40,742 bases of DNA from an uncultured Bacilli bacterium (GTDB taxonomy: Bacteria; Bacillota_I; Bacilli_A; RF39; UBA660). The translations under genes and the position numbers were made by a program. The stretch's first letter is position 1, and the number at the start of each line of letters is the position of its first letter. Under the pieces are notes generated by a model. It made no database searches and was not told the origin of the DNA. It saw only the letters and a list, made by a program, of their open reading frames with translations. The DNA lies in assembly GCA_934085585.1 (NCBI GenBank), contig CAKOHI010000013.1, positions 1 to 40,742 on the forward strand, in the 5' to 3' direction. Shown here piece after piece: positions 22,808 through 31,024 of the stretch.

Positions 22808-23905
22808 ATGGATAAGTATATGACATTAGATGATGTTATAAAAGAATTTAGAACTAAAATAACCTGTGATAAAGATTTTGATATGTTTACTGAAGAAGAA
22901 AAGAAAACATACATAGACAATAGAATAAAATTAATTATTAGAGACTTATATGATTTAAGATTAAAAGATATAAATAATTTATCTGAAAGAGACACATACG
23001 TTTTTAGAAAATTATATGGTATCCTAGATTTAGGCAAATGTGAAAAAGGCGTAAGGCTCGAAGAAGACTTAAATATAGCAAATGTTGGGGGGTTAAAAGC
23101 TAACTTTTTTAAAAGAGTAAATAGAGATATAGAAAAGAATTTAGAAAAAGAAAATTTTACTAAAAAGAAAAAGTATTTTATGAATGCAATAGGTATAAAT
23201 GAATCACTATTTAAATTGAATCTGGTAATTTTTAATCATGGAAAAGAAGAAATGTTAAATTTAAACGATTACTTAATTAAAACCCCATTTAAAACTATCA
23301 AAAAAGAATTAAAAAACTTTAAAATTCATATAAGAAGTTTAGAAGATTTAAAAAATATAAATATAAATGAAAGAGAAATACAAATTATTAAATTGTGGTT
23401 TGGTTTGAATGCCCAAACCTACAGTTATAGTCTTGCAGAAATAGGTATGATGTTTGAAATAAGTAGAACAAGAGTAAGTATGATTGTAAATAAAGCAATA
23501 GGAAAAATAAGAAGCTACTTTGACATAGTAAGCAAAGTAGATTATGTAAATTCAATTCTTTATCTAAATTTATCTGCAAAAATAAATCAAATTTTAAATA
23601 ATGCAGGCATTAAAACAATTAAAGAACTTTTATCAATTCCTGATGAATATTTAATGAATTTAAAAGGCATGGGTAAAGTATATTTTAAACAAATAAAAAT
23701 GGCTTTAGATAATTATGAAAACAGTTTTATGAATTCTAATGAAGAGGTAAAGAAGAATAGAATAATAGAATTAATGAAAGAAATTAATGATTTAGAAGAA
23801 GAAAAAAATAAGCTAGAAGATAGATTAAGTGAAATAGATAGACTAACTTTACAAGCAAAAGCTAGACTTCTAAACTTAAAAAATGAGGTATCAAATGGAA
23901 GATAA
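22808..23905 (+). CDS. Sigma region 4-like / RNA polymerase alpha-CTD-like fusion protein (copy 2)
   Basis: A 365-residue paralogue of the preceding gene, colinear along its length (MDKYMTLDDV vs MAKYMTSSDV; LSERDTYVFRKLYG vs LSERDTYIIRKLWG; GINESLFKLNLVIFNH vs GIDPNLFKLNLVAFNH). The sigma4-like segment is at 186-238 (INEREIQIIKLWFGLN, YSLAEIGMMFEISRTRVSMI) and is well kept; the alpha-CTD-like part (251-303) has diverged, with Lys for the Arg265 equivalent and GMGKVYFKQI for LGKKSL. A coiled coil covers about 312-362. The ATG is 12 bases after copy 1 with AAGGGGG before it, so the two are cotranscribed. A tandem duplication followed by divergence is likely; heterodimer formation by the coiled coils is possible. 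Confidence 0.75.
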   Translation: MDKYMTLDDVIKEFRTKITCDKDFDMFTEEEKKTYIDNRIKLIIRDLYDLRLKDINNLSERDTYVFRKLYGILDLGKCEKGVRLEEDLNIANVGGLKANFFKRVNRDIEKNLEKENFTKKKKYFMNAIGINESLFKLNLVIFNHGKEEMLNLNDYLIKTPFKTIKKELKNFKIHIRSLEDLKNININEREIQIIKLWFGLNAQTYSYSLAEIGMMFEISRTRVSMIVNKAIGKIRSYFDIVSKVDYVNSILYLNLSAKINQILNNAGIKTIKELLSIPDEYLMNLKGMGKVYFKQIKMALDNYENSFMNSNEEVKKNRIIELMKEINDLEEEKNKLEDRLSEIDRLTLQAKARLLNLKNEVSNGR

Positions 23906-24062
23906 TAATATTGCTGACATCGAATTTTATTTACAAAGTCTTAAAGTAGATATTGATATATTAAATCAAAGAAAAAATGAAAAGTTAAAAATTTTAGAGG
24001 TTTTAAAAACATTAGAAGAAAACAACGATGATATAAAAATAAATGATGAATATCTAAATTGA
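23895..24062 (+). CDS. Small coiled-coil protein
   Basis: A 55-residue frame, MEDNNIADIEFYLQSLKVDI and onward, overlapping the end of the previous gene by 11 bases, with GAGGT five bases before its ATG. It is acidic at both ends and has a regular hydrophobic heptad (IEFYLQSLKVDIDIL, LKILEVLKTLEE), so it should form a short coiled coil. The overlap implies translation with the sigma4/alpha-CTD pair; it may bind their C-terminal coiled coils. It ends in TGA, and that stop lies inside the -35 of the next promoter. Confidence 0.6.
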   Translation: MEDNNIADIEFYLQSLKVDIDILNQRKNEKLKILEVLKTLEENNDDIKINDEYLN

Positions 24063-24087
24063 CAATTATAATAGTTTTTAATATAAT
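24059..24087 (+). promoter_or_regulatory. Consensus promoter of the pilin-like peptide
   Basis: TTGACA (24059-24064), 17 bases, TATAAT (24082-24087): a perfect sigma-A consensus. The -35 overlaps the stop of the coiled-coil gene. Confidence 0.8.
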
Positions 24088-24105
24088 ACATTACAGGTGA
24101 TACAT

Positions 24106-24243
24106 ATGCTTAAAAATATAAAAAATAAATTAAAAGATAATAGAGGCTGGGGGCTAGCAGAAATGTTAGTTTTAAGTGGAATACTTTTGCTAGCATTACT
24201 CCTTGCATCATATTTAATATACAAATTATATAGTACTTTTTAG
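24106..24243 (+). CDS. 45-residue pilin-like single-span membrane peptide
   Basis: A basic head MLKNIKNKLKDNRG is followed by WGLAEMLVLSGILLLALLL and a short tail ending KLYSTF. The Gly14-Trp15 junction followed by Glu19 (Glu at +5 of the would-be mature chain) and an unbroken hydrophobic helix match the type IV/Flp prepilin pattern, although there is no globular part. AGGTG lies six bases before the ATG, the promoter is perfect consensus and a terminator follows, so the gene is a self-contained and probably strongly expressed unit. A simple membrane peptide is the alternative. No prepilin peptidase or secretion ATPase is in the window. Confidence 0.6.
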   Translation: MLKNIKNKLKDNRGWGLAEMLVLSGILLLALLLASYLIYKLYSTF

Positions 24244-24277
24244 CAAATAAAAACCATAAATATAGAGTTAAGAAAAA

Positions 24278-24308
24278 GAATTGGCAAAAAACACCAATTC
24301 ATTTTTTT
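24278..24308 (+). terminator. Bidirectional terminator
   Basis: GAATTGG / CCAATTC seven-base stem, A-rich loop, then seven T on the plus strand. On the minus strand the same stem is followed by TTTTTC and overlaps the stop of the convergent gene. Confidence 0.8.
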
Positions 24309-25120
24309 CGTTTTAAAACAGCTTGCATTCTTTTATACTCTTCATTTTCATTGGAAGATAAAAACCATTCTTTGCATATAGCTGCAGTCATGCTTGAAGA
24401 ATATGATTTACCAACATCAGAAAAAATTATTCTCAATTCTTCATCCAATTCTTCTATTAATGCTTTGACATCCTTAATTATAAACCTTTTAGTAAATTTT
24501 TTTCTTAATAATTCACCAAGTAACCAAAAATTATTTAAAACAAATTGTGATATATTATCATCAAAATCTTCAAATTCGATACCTAAAGTAGGTAAAGATT
24601 CATAATTTTCTTCTTTAAATTCGATTTCATCTTCATCAATCGGTGTATCTTCTTTATTTAAAATTATTATATCTTTACTAGATAATAATTTTTTTATTTC
24701 ATCTTTTGTGTATGTTTTATTAAAGTCAAATTTAAATTGTGGACTGGTTGCTACTAAATAGAATACTTGATAAAGTTGCTCCCAATAATCAAAACTATGT
24801 CCATGTCCTTCTGTGGCAGTATCAGTAAATGTCATCGTAGTAGGTATTGTATAAATATTAGAGTATTTTTGGTTGTAATATCTAGATAACATTTTTAAAT
24901 AGTCACTTTCACTCAAAGAAATACAATAAATATTGCATAACATTTTATAAAATTCTTCATCAGTTAATTTTTCAAAATCACTATCCACAAGCTCCTTTAA
25001 GGTTTTAATGTAATTGCAAATTCTTTCTTTGAATATTTTTGCGTTTTCTTCATCACTGGCACGACTAACATACGCATAGGTTTCCTCTACCAATGAAATT
25101 TCTTCTCTTTCAATTGTCAT
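24299..25120 (-). CDS. Hypothetical acidic cytoplasmic protein
   Basis: Not recognised. A 273-residue protein without signal peptide or membrane segment, strongly acidic in the middle (TPIDEDEIEFKEENYES; EFEDFDDN). It is mostly helical by pattern, with a conserved-looking centre TMTFTDTATEGHGHSFDYWEQLYQVFYLV (core TEGHGHSFDYWEQ). GGAGG precedes the ATG and an extended -10, TGATATAAT (minus strand, TATAAT at 25144-25149), lies just upstream. It is transcribed against its neighbours and sits between the rplKAJL and rpsL-tuf clusters. Confidence 0.75.
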   Translation of the reverse strand: MTIEREEISLVEETYAYVSRASDEENAKIFKERICNYIKTLKELVDSDFEKLTDEEFYKMLCNIYCISLSESDYLKMLSRYYNQKYSNIYTIPTTMTFTDTATEGHGHSFDYWEQLYQVFYLVATSPQFKFDFNKTYTKDEIKKLLSSKDIIILNKEDTPIDEDEIEFKEENYESLPTLGIEFEDFDDNISQFVLNNFWLLGELLRKKFTKRFIIKDVKALIEELDEELRIIFSDVGKSYSSSMTAAICKEWFLSSNENEEYKRMQAVLKRKK

Positions 25121-25219
25121 TTAATAATCCTCCCTGTATAATCATTATATCAAATAATTAATAAAACGCAAAATCTATTTTTAAATGCTACAAATTAACA
25201 CAAAATTCATTATTTTTTC

Positions 25220-25249
25220 TTGACAAACATAAGCTAATAATGATATAGT
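25220..25249 (+). promoter_or_regulatory. Promoter of the rpsL (str) operon
   Basis: TTGACA (25220-25225), 18 bases, TATAGT (25244-25249). Confidence 0.75.
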
Positions 25250-25255
25250 ATATTT

Positions 25256-25350
25256 GCATTTTGAAAAAACGGGTTCTGCATAGGTAGAACCTAGTTTAAA
25301 ACAATGTTCGATACACCAGGATGTGTGTTAATGGAAAGGAGCGAAAATAG
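25256..25350 (+). promoter_or_regulatory. rpsL leader
   Basis: The roughly 95-base leader has a hairpin GGTTCT / AGAACC (25272-25277, 25286-25291) and a small one ACAC / GTGT (25313-25316, 25323-25326) before AAAGGAG. No known leader family is recognised; structure suggests possible ribosomal protein feedback. Confidence 0.4.
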
Positions 25351-25764
25351 ATGCCTACGATCAATCAATTAGTAAAGAAAAATCGAAGCAAAAAAACAAG
25401 AAAGAGTAAAAGTCCAGTATTAAATGTTGGATTTAACACTCTAGAAAAGAAACAAACTGATGCAAAGAGTCCACAAAAAAGAGGAGTTTGTACTAAAGTT
25501 GGTACAAGAACACCTAAGAAACCAAACTCAGCATTAAGAAAATATGCTCGTGTTAGACTTTCTAACGGTAAAGAAATCGATGCTTATATTCCAGGAGAAG
25601 GACATAACTTACAAGAACACAGCGTTGTTTTAGTAAGAGGTGGCCGTGTTAAGGATTTAATCGGTGTTCGTTATCATATCGTAAGAGGTACACTTGATAC
25701 TCACGGAGTTCAAGATCGTAAACAAGGACGTAGTAAATACGGAACTAAAAAAGACAAAAAATAA
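25351..25764 (+). CDS. rpsL: 30S ribosomal protein S12
   Basis: A 137-residue S12, part of the decoding centre. GVCTKVGTRTPKKPNSALRK keeps the usual lysine (Lys43 of E. coli numbering) linked to streptomycin sensitivity, and IPGEGHNLQEHSVVLVRGGR is unchanged from the family. It opens rpsL-rpsG-fusA-tuf. Confidence 0.98.
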   Translation: MPTINQLVKKNRSKKTRKSKSPVLNVGFNTLEKKQTDAKSPQKRGVCTKVGTRTPKKPNSALRKYARVRLSNGKEIDAYIPGEGHNLQEHSVVLVRGGRVKDLIGVRYHIVRGTLDTHGVQDRKQGRSKYGTKKDKK

Positions 25765-25784
25765 TAGAATAGGAGGAAAATTAA

Positions 25785-26252
25785 ATGCGTAAAAGACGTG
25801 CAGTTAAAAGAGATGTATTACCAGATCCTATATATAATTCAAAAGTTGTTACTAAATTAGTAAACCAAATTATGTTAGATGGTAAAAAAGGTACAGCTCA
25901 AAAGATATTATATGAAGCATTTGATATAGTTGCTGAAAAAACTGGAAAACCAGCTTTAGAAGTTTACAATGCTGCATTAGAAAATATCAAACCAGCTCTA
26001 GAAGTTAAATCTCGTAGAGTTGGGGGCTCAAATTATCAAGTTCCAATGGAAGTTAATGATGAAAGAGCTCAAACACTAGCTTTAAGATGGTTAGTTAATT
26101 ATGCAAAATTAAGAAATGGAAAGGGAATGGCCATTAATCTTGCAAACGAAATCATAGATGCCTCAAATGGTACTGGTGGAGCTTGCAAAAAACGTGAAGA
26201 CACTCATAGAATGGCAGAAGCAAATAAAGCATTTGCTCATTATAGATGGTAA
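25785..26252 (+). CDS. rpsG: 30S ribosomal protein S7
   Basis: A 155-residue S7, the primary binder of the 16S 3' major domain. MRKRRAVKRDVLPDP, SRRVGGSNYQVPMEV and the C-terminal REDTHRMAEANKAFAHYRW are diagnostic. AGGAGG lies before the ATG. The stop is five bases from the fusA start. Confidence 0.98.
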   Translation: MRKRRAVKRDVLPDPIYNSKVVTKLVNQIMLDGKKGTAQKILYEAFDIVAEKTGKPALEVYNAALENIKPALEVKSRRVGGSNYQVPMEVNDERAQTLALRWLVNYAKLRNGKGMAINLANEIIDASNGTGGACKKREDTHRMAEANKAFAHYRW

Positions 26253-26257
26253 TTGCT

Positions 26258-28330
26258 ATGGCTAGAGACGTTACAATTGATAAATTAAGAAATATCGGTA
26301 TCATGGCTCACATCGATGCTGGTAAAACAACTACAACAGAAAGAATTTTATTCTTAACTGGTATTACACACAAAATCGGAGAAACTCACGAAGGTGAATC
26401 TCAAATGGACTGGATGGAACAAGAAAAGGAAAGAGGTATTACAATTACTTCTGCCGCTACTACTTGTCACTGGAAAGGATATAGATTAAACATTATCGAT
26501 ACCCCAGGTCACGTAGACTTTACTATCGAAGTTCAAAGAAGTTTAAGAGTTCTAGATGGTGCTATAGCTCTAATTGATGCTCAAGCTGGTGTAGAACCTC
26601 AAACTGAAACTGTTTGGAGACAAGCAAATGAATATAAAGTACCAAGAATGATTTGTGCTAACAAAATGGAAAAGATGGGTGCTGATTTCTACTATTCACT
26701 TGACACAATCAAAAGTAGATTAGGTGCTAACGCTGCTCCTATTATGTTACCAATTGGTGCTGAACAATTTTATGAAGGTTACATCGATTTAGTTACTAAA
26801 AAAGCATACAAATATGATGGAACAGAAAAACAAGAAGTATCTGAAATGGAAATTCCAGCAGATATGGTTGAAAAGACTGAAGAATATAGAACTAAATTAA
26901 TTGAAGCAGTAGCTGATTTTGATGAAGAACTAATGATGAAATACCTAGATGGTGGAGAAATAACTGTTGATGAATTAAAAGCAGCTATCAGAAAAGCAAC
27001 ATTATCTGTAGGATTCTTCCCAGTATTATGTGCCGATGCTCTAGGAGATAAAGGAACACGTGCTTTACTTGATGCTGTTATTGATTATTTACCAGCACCA
27101 ACTGATATTGAAGCTATTGAATGTACTGATGCAAAAGGAAACGATGTATTAAGACATCCAAGTGATTCTGAACCATTTACAGCACTAGCATTTAAGATTA
27201 TGACTGATCCATATGTTGGTAGACTTTCATTCTTCCGTGTTTATTCAGGAGTTTTAAAAAGTGGTTCATACGTTTTAAACTCAACTAAAGACGAAAAAGA
27301 AAGAATTGGTCGTATCTTACAAATGCACGCTAATCAAAGAAAAGAAATTACTGAAGTATATGCAGGAGAAATTGCTGCAGCAGTTGGTTTAAAAAATACT
27401 ACAACTGCAGATACATTATGTGATGAAAAGAACCCATGTATCATGAAGGGTATGGAATTCCCAGCTCCAGTTATTGATATAGCTATTGAACCAAAGAGTA
27501 AAAATGACCAAGATAAAATGGCCATTGCTATTCAAAAACTAGTTGAAGAAGACCCAACTTTAAGAGTTAAAACAGATGTTGAAACTGGTCAAACAGTTCT
27601 ATCTGGAATGGGTGAATTACACTTAGACATTATCGTAGACCGTATGCGTCGTGAATTTAATGTTGAATGTAATAAAGGTAAACCACAAGTTGCTTACCGT
27701 GAAACACTTACTCAAGCTGCTGAATGTGAAGGTAAATATATCAAACAATCAGGTGGACGTGGACAATACGGACATGTTTGGGTTAAGTTCGAACCAAATC
27801 CTGAAAAAGGATATGAATTCGTTGATGCTATCGTTGGTGGTGTAGTTCCTCGTGAATATATACCTGTAACTGATAAAGGATTACAAGAAGCTATGGCTGG
27901 TGGTATCCTTGCTGGTTATCCAATGGTAGACGTTAAAGCAACATTATTTGATGGATCATACCATGATGTAGACTCATCAGAAATGGCCTTCAAAATTGCT
28001 GCATCTATGGCTTTAAAAGAAGCTAAAAATAAATGTAAACCTGTACTTCTAGAACCAATTATGAAAGTTGAAGTAGTTGTTCCAGAAGAATATATGGGTA
28101 ATGTTATGGGAGATTTAACTAGTAGACGTGGTAAACCACTTGGAAACGAATCTCGTGGAAATGCTTTATCAATAAATGCAATGGTTCCACTAGCTGAAAT
28201 GTTTGGTTATGCTACAAGCTTACGTTCAAACTCTCAAGGACGTGGTAACTTCACAATGACTTTAGACCATTATGAAGAAGTTCCAAAAAATATTGCTGAA
28301 GAAATTATAAAGAAAAACAGCATAAATTAA
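26258..28330 (+). CDS. fusA: Translation elongation factor G
   Basis: A 690-residue EF-G, the translocation GTPase. G1 AHIDAGKT (17-24), switch ERGITI (58-63), G3 DTPGH (81-85) are standard. The G4 motif is NKME (135-138), where NKMD is nearly universal. Domains II-V are complete; the C-terminus has TSRRGK and RSNSQGRGNFTM. ATG 26258 is chosen because the protein then starts MARDVTIDKLRNIG; the frame can be extended to 26246, inside rpsG. No Shine-Dalgarno is visible, so translation probably depends on ribosomes ending rpsG. Confidence 0.98.
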   Translation: MARDVTIDKLRNIGIMAHIDAGKTTTTERILFLTGITHKIGETHEGESQMDWMEQEKERGITITSAATTCHWKGYRLNIIDTPGHVDFTIEVQRSLRVLDGAIALIDAQAGVEPQTETVWRQANEYKVPRMICANKMEKMGADFYYSLDTIKSRLGANAAPIMLPIGAEQFYEGYIDLVTKKAYKYDGTEKQEVSEMEIPADMVEKTEEYRTKLIEAVADFDEELMMKYLDGGEITVDELKAAIRKATLSVGFFPVLCADALGDKGTRALLDAVIDYLPAPTDIEAIECTDAKGNDVLRHPSDSEPFTALAFKIMTDPYVGRLSFFRVYSGVLKSGSYVLNSTKDEKERIGRILQMHANQRKEITEVYAGEIAAAVGLKNTTTADTLCDEKNPCIMKGMEFPAPVIDIAIEPKSKNDQDKMAIAIQKLVEEDPTLRVKTDVETGQTVLSGMGELHLDIIVDRMRREFNVECNKGKPQVAYRETLTQAAECEGKYIKQSGGRGQYGHVWVKFEPNPEKGYEFVDAIVGGVVPREYIPVTDKGLQEAMAGGILAGYPMVDVKATLFDGSYHDVDSSEMAFKIAASMALKEAKNKCKPVLLEPIMKVEVVVPEEYMGNVMGDLTSRRGKPLGNESRGNALSINAMVPLAEMFGYATSLRSNSQGRGNFTMTLDHYEEVPKNIAEEIIKKNSIN

Positions 28331-28403
28331 GAATAATACTTGAAAAATCTTCAAGCATTAGATAAAATATAATAGTAATATAAGAAAAGGAGGAAATTAT
28401 TAT
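28331..28403 (+). promoter_or_regulatory. fusA-tuf spacer with possible tuf promoter
   Basis: A small hairpin CTTGAA / TTCAAG (28339-28355) and a TATAAT at 28368-28373 precede AAAGGAGG. A -35 is not clear. It may give tuf extra transcription. Confidence 0.35.
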
Positions 28404-29570
28404 ATGGCAAGAGAAAAATTCGATCGTTCAAAAGAACACGTTAATATTGGTACTATTGGACACGTTGACCATGGTAAAACAACATTAACTGCTGCGATCA
28501 CAAAATACTTTGGAAAATTTGTTGATTATGCTGATATCGACAAAGCTCCAGAAGAAAGAGAAAGAGGTATAACTATCAACACTGCGCATGTTGAATACGA
28601 AACTGAAAAACGTCACTATGCACACGTTGACTGTCCAGGCCATGCTGACTACGTTAAAAACATGATCACTGGTGCTGCACAAATGGATGGTGCTATCCTA
28701 GTTGTATCTGCTGCAGATGGTCCTATGCCACAAACTAGAGAACACATTTTGTTATCTCGTCAAGTTGGTGTGCCTAAGATCGTGGTTTACATGAATAAAT
28801 GTGACCAAGTTGATGATCCTGAACTACTTGATTTAGTAGAAATGGAAATCAGAGAATTATTAGGAGAATATGGATTCGATTCTGAATGTCCTATTATCCG
28901 TGGTAGTGCTTTAAAAGCCCTTGAAGGTGATGAAGCTGCTGCTCAAAGTATCCGTGACTTAATGGCTGCTGTTGATTCTTATATCGATGCACCAGTTCGT
29001 GATACTGACAAACCATTCCTAATGAGTATTGAAGACGTTTTCACAATTTCAGGACGTGGAACAGTTGTTACTGGACGTGTTGAACGTGGACAATTAAAAC
29101 TTAACGACGAAGTTGAAATCGTTGGTCTAAGACCTACAACTAAAACAGTTGTTACTGGTATTGAAATGTTTAGAAAATCTCTAGACTTTGCTCAAGCTGG
29201 TGACAATGCTGGATGCTTACTTCGTGGCGTTGCTCGTGACGGCGTTGAACGTGGACAAGTTTTGGCTAAACCAGGAAGTGTTACACCTCATACAAAATTT
29301 AAAGCAAGCGTATACGTTCTATCTAAAGAAGAAGGAGGACGTCATACACCATTCTTCTCAAATTACCGTCCACAATTCTATTTCAGAACTACAGACGTAA
29401 CAGGTGTTATTGAATTACCTGAAGGAGTAGAAATGGTAATGCCTGGAGATAATGTTGACATGACTGTTGAATTAATTGCTCCAGTTGCTCTAGAAAACGG
29501 AACTAAATTCTCTATCCGTGAAGGTGGAAGAACTGTTGGTGCCGGAGTTGTATCTGAAATTTTAAAATAA
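28404..29570 (+). CDS. tuf: Translation elongation factor Tu
   Basis: A 388-residue EF-Tu that delivers aminoacyl-tRNA. GHVDHGKT, DCPGHADY and NKCD (G1, G3, G4) and the C-terminal FSIREGGRTVGAGVVSEI are intact. It is a few residues shorter than the usual 394-396 because the stretch before switch I (TKYFGKFVDYADIDKAPEER) is shortened. AAAGGAGGAAATT precedes the ATG. Confidence 0.98.
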   Translation: MAREKFDRSKEHVNIGTIGHVDHGKTTLTAAITKYFGKFVDYADIDKAPEERERGITINTAHVEYETEKRHYAHVDCPGHADYVKNMITGAAQMDGAILVVSAADGPMPQTREHILLSRQVGVPKIVVYMNKCDQVDDPELLDLVEMEIRELLGEYGFDSECPIIRGSALKALEGDEAAAQSIRDLMAAVDSYIDAPVRDTDKPFLMSIEDVFTISGRGTVVTGRVERGQLKLNDEVEIVGLRPTTKTVVTGIEMFRKSLDFAQAGDNAGCLLRGVARDGVERGQVLAKPGSVTPHTKFKASVYVLSKEEGGRHTPFFSNYRPQFYFRTTDVTGVIELPEGVEMVMPGDNVDMTVELIAPVALENGTKFSIREGGRTVGAGVVSEILK

Positions 29571-29586
29571 TTAAAGAATATAACAA

Positions 29587-29619
29587 AAAAATCTTAGGAC
29601 GCAAGTCTTGAGATTTTTT
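29587..29619 (+). terminator. Terminator of tuf
   Basis: A 14-base stem with a GCAA tetraloop (AAAAATCTTAGGAC with GTCTTGAGATTTTT, two G-T wobbles) and a T-run. Confidence 0.88.
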
Positions 29620-29691
29620 CTTTTAAATAAAACAGTAATTAGAATTATCTAACTACTGTTTATTGATATGTTAAAATAATTATCTTTGATA

Positions 29692-30912
29692 TTATTTATT
29701 AAATTCTTTAGCAAGTAATCCAAAGTTTAATAACTTATTATATTCTTTTTCATCAATTATTAAATCAAATTCTCCGATATATTCATAAACATCCGGATTA
29801 AATCCTAATTTAAATCTATTTAATCCATAATATTTAGAAGATTTATTCATATCAGCAGTAATTCCATTTAAATCCATATATTTATAATTATTTTGATAGT
29901 ATTTAATTAAAGCATAATATAAGAAATAATTTGCACTAAATCTTGACATACTTTTATCAAATCCACTTATTTGAATAATTACACGATTTTGATATTTTAT
30001 TACTAAAGCTCCCGCTACATAAACATCCTCATTTGTATTAATTTTTTTAGAAGCTTCAGCTATATCATTTTTATAAGCCAGTAATGCTCTATCAGAATTC
30101 ATTTTAGCATTAATTATTTTAGCTTGATTTTTTTCTATTAACTTATTATTTAATATAGCATTTTTTCTAAGTTCCAAATTATAGGCATTCTGGGCATTAA
30201 TTAAATATTTTTTATAATCAACTTTAACCATAATTAAGTCCACTACTGATGATCTACTAAAAACATTATAAAAATCATTATAATAATATTCCTCTTTATC
30301 AATTTTGTTTTTTATAAATTTATAAAAAATATTTAGGTTTTCTGGAGAAGCCTTTTCAATGGTTAATCCCTTTCTTAACCCTTTTTTTACCTTGTTTCTT
30401 GTATTTTTTGATAATTTAGTGTAGTCAAAATTTTCCATATTTACAATTGCATTAATTCGTGGTAAAAGTGCTTCAAAATTCATATTATTTTTTAATTTTT
30501 TATATCCACATTTTATTAAGCTATCAATTATTCTATAATTTTCATTATAAACAAAATTCATATCATCTTTATTTAATTTTGCAATTGCAATTTCAGGATT
30601 AATTTTAATAAAAGTAAATTTTTTCTTTTTATAGTAGTCTTTTATTTGTTTAGTAAATTCTGATAAAAGATATTCATTTGAATAATCAATCAAAAATCCT
30701 CGAGGTGAATAGCCATAATAAGTATTACCAATTCTTTTGTAAAGTATTAAAGCAGCAGCTACTATATTTTCATTGCCATATCCAATAAATTCATATTCAA
30801 AACCTTCTTCAGTTTTAAGTAAAGCATAATTTATTGATTCATGAAAATTCCCAATAAAATGAGTTAAAGAAAACTTTTCAAATTCATCTAATGATAATTC
30901 ACGTAAAAACAT
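29692..30912 (-). CDS. FemAB family peptidoglycan interpeptide-bridge aminoacyltransferase
   Basis: FemAB enzymes add amino acids from aminoacyl-tRNA to the lysine of peptidoglycan precursors. The 406-residue protein has the two GNAT-like halves: FIGYGNENIVAAALILYKR and GYSPRGFLIDYSN in the first, VYVAGALVIKYQNRV, ISGFD, YYALIKYYQNNYKYMDLNGIT and GLNRFKLGFNPDVYEYIGEFDL in the second. A long charged coiled coil (about 250-305) sits between them, as in the tRNA-using members. The start is ATG 30912, after GGGAGG; the frame reads further upstream but without start signals. An extended -10 TGGTATAAT (TATAAT at 30940-30945) precedes it. It is divergent from the DUF308 gene. Confidence 0.9.
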   Translation of the reverse strand: MFLRELSLDEFEKFSLTHFIGNFHESINYALLKTEEGFEYEFIGYGNENIVAAALILYKRIGNTYYGYSPRGFLIDYSNEYLLSEFTKQIKDYYKKKKFTFIKINPEIAIAKLNKDDMNFVYNENYRIIDSLIKCGYKKLKNNMNFEALLPRINAIVNMENFDYTKLSKNTRNKVKKGLRKGLTIEKASPENLNIFYKFIKNKIDKEEYYYNDFYNVFSRSSVVDLIMVKVDYKKYLINAQNAYNLELRKNAILNNKLIEKNQAKIINAKMNSDRALLAYKNDIAEASKKINTNEDVYVAGALVIKYQNRVIIQISGFDKSMSRFSANYFLYYALIKYYQNNYKYMDLNGITADMNKSSKYYGLNRFKLGFNPDVYEYIGEFDLIIDEKEYNKLLNFGLLAKEFNK

Positions 30913-30976
30913 AGTATAACCTCCCTTAAATAAGACAACATTATACCATAAATTGACGTAAAAATCTATAAAATGA

Positions 30977-31005
30977 TTGCCTAAATTGAACTTATTTTGT
31001 ATAAT
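30977..31005 (+). promoter_or_regulatory. Promoter of the DUF308 gene
   Basis: TTGCCT (30977-30982), 17 bases, TATAAT (31000-31005). The ATG at 31025 follows GGTGGTGG. Confidence 0.65.
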
Positions 31006-31024
31006 ATTAGTAGGTGGTGGAAAA

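Noticed and set aside
431..24062. Possible mycoplasma genetic code (TGA as Trp)
   Set aside because: Several real genes end in TGA, including those ending at 6377, 12310 and 24062, and tryptophan is TGG throughout.
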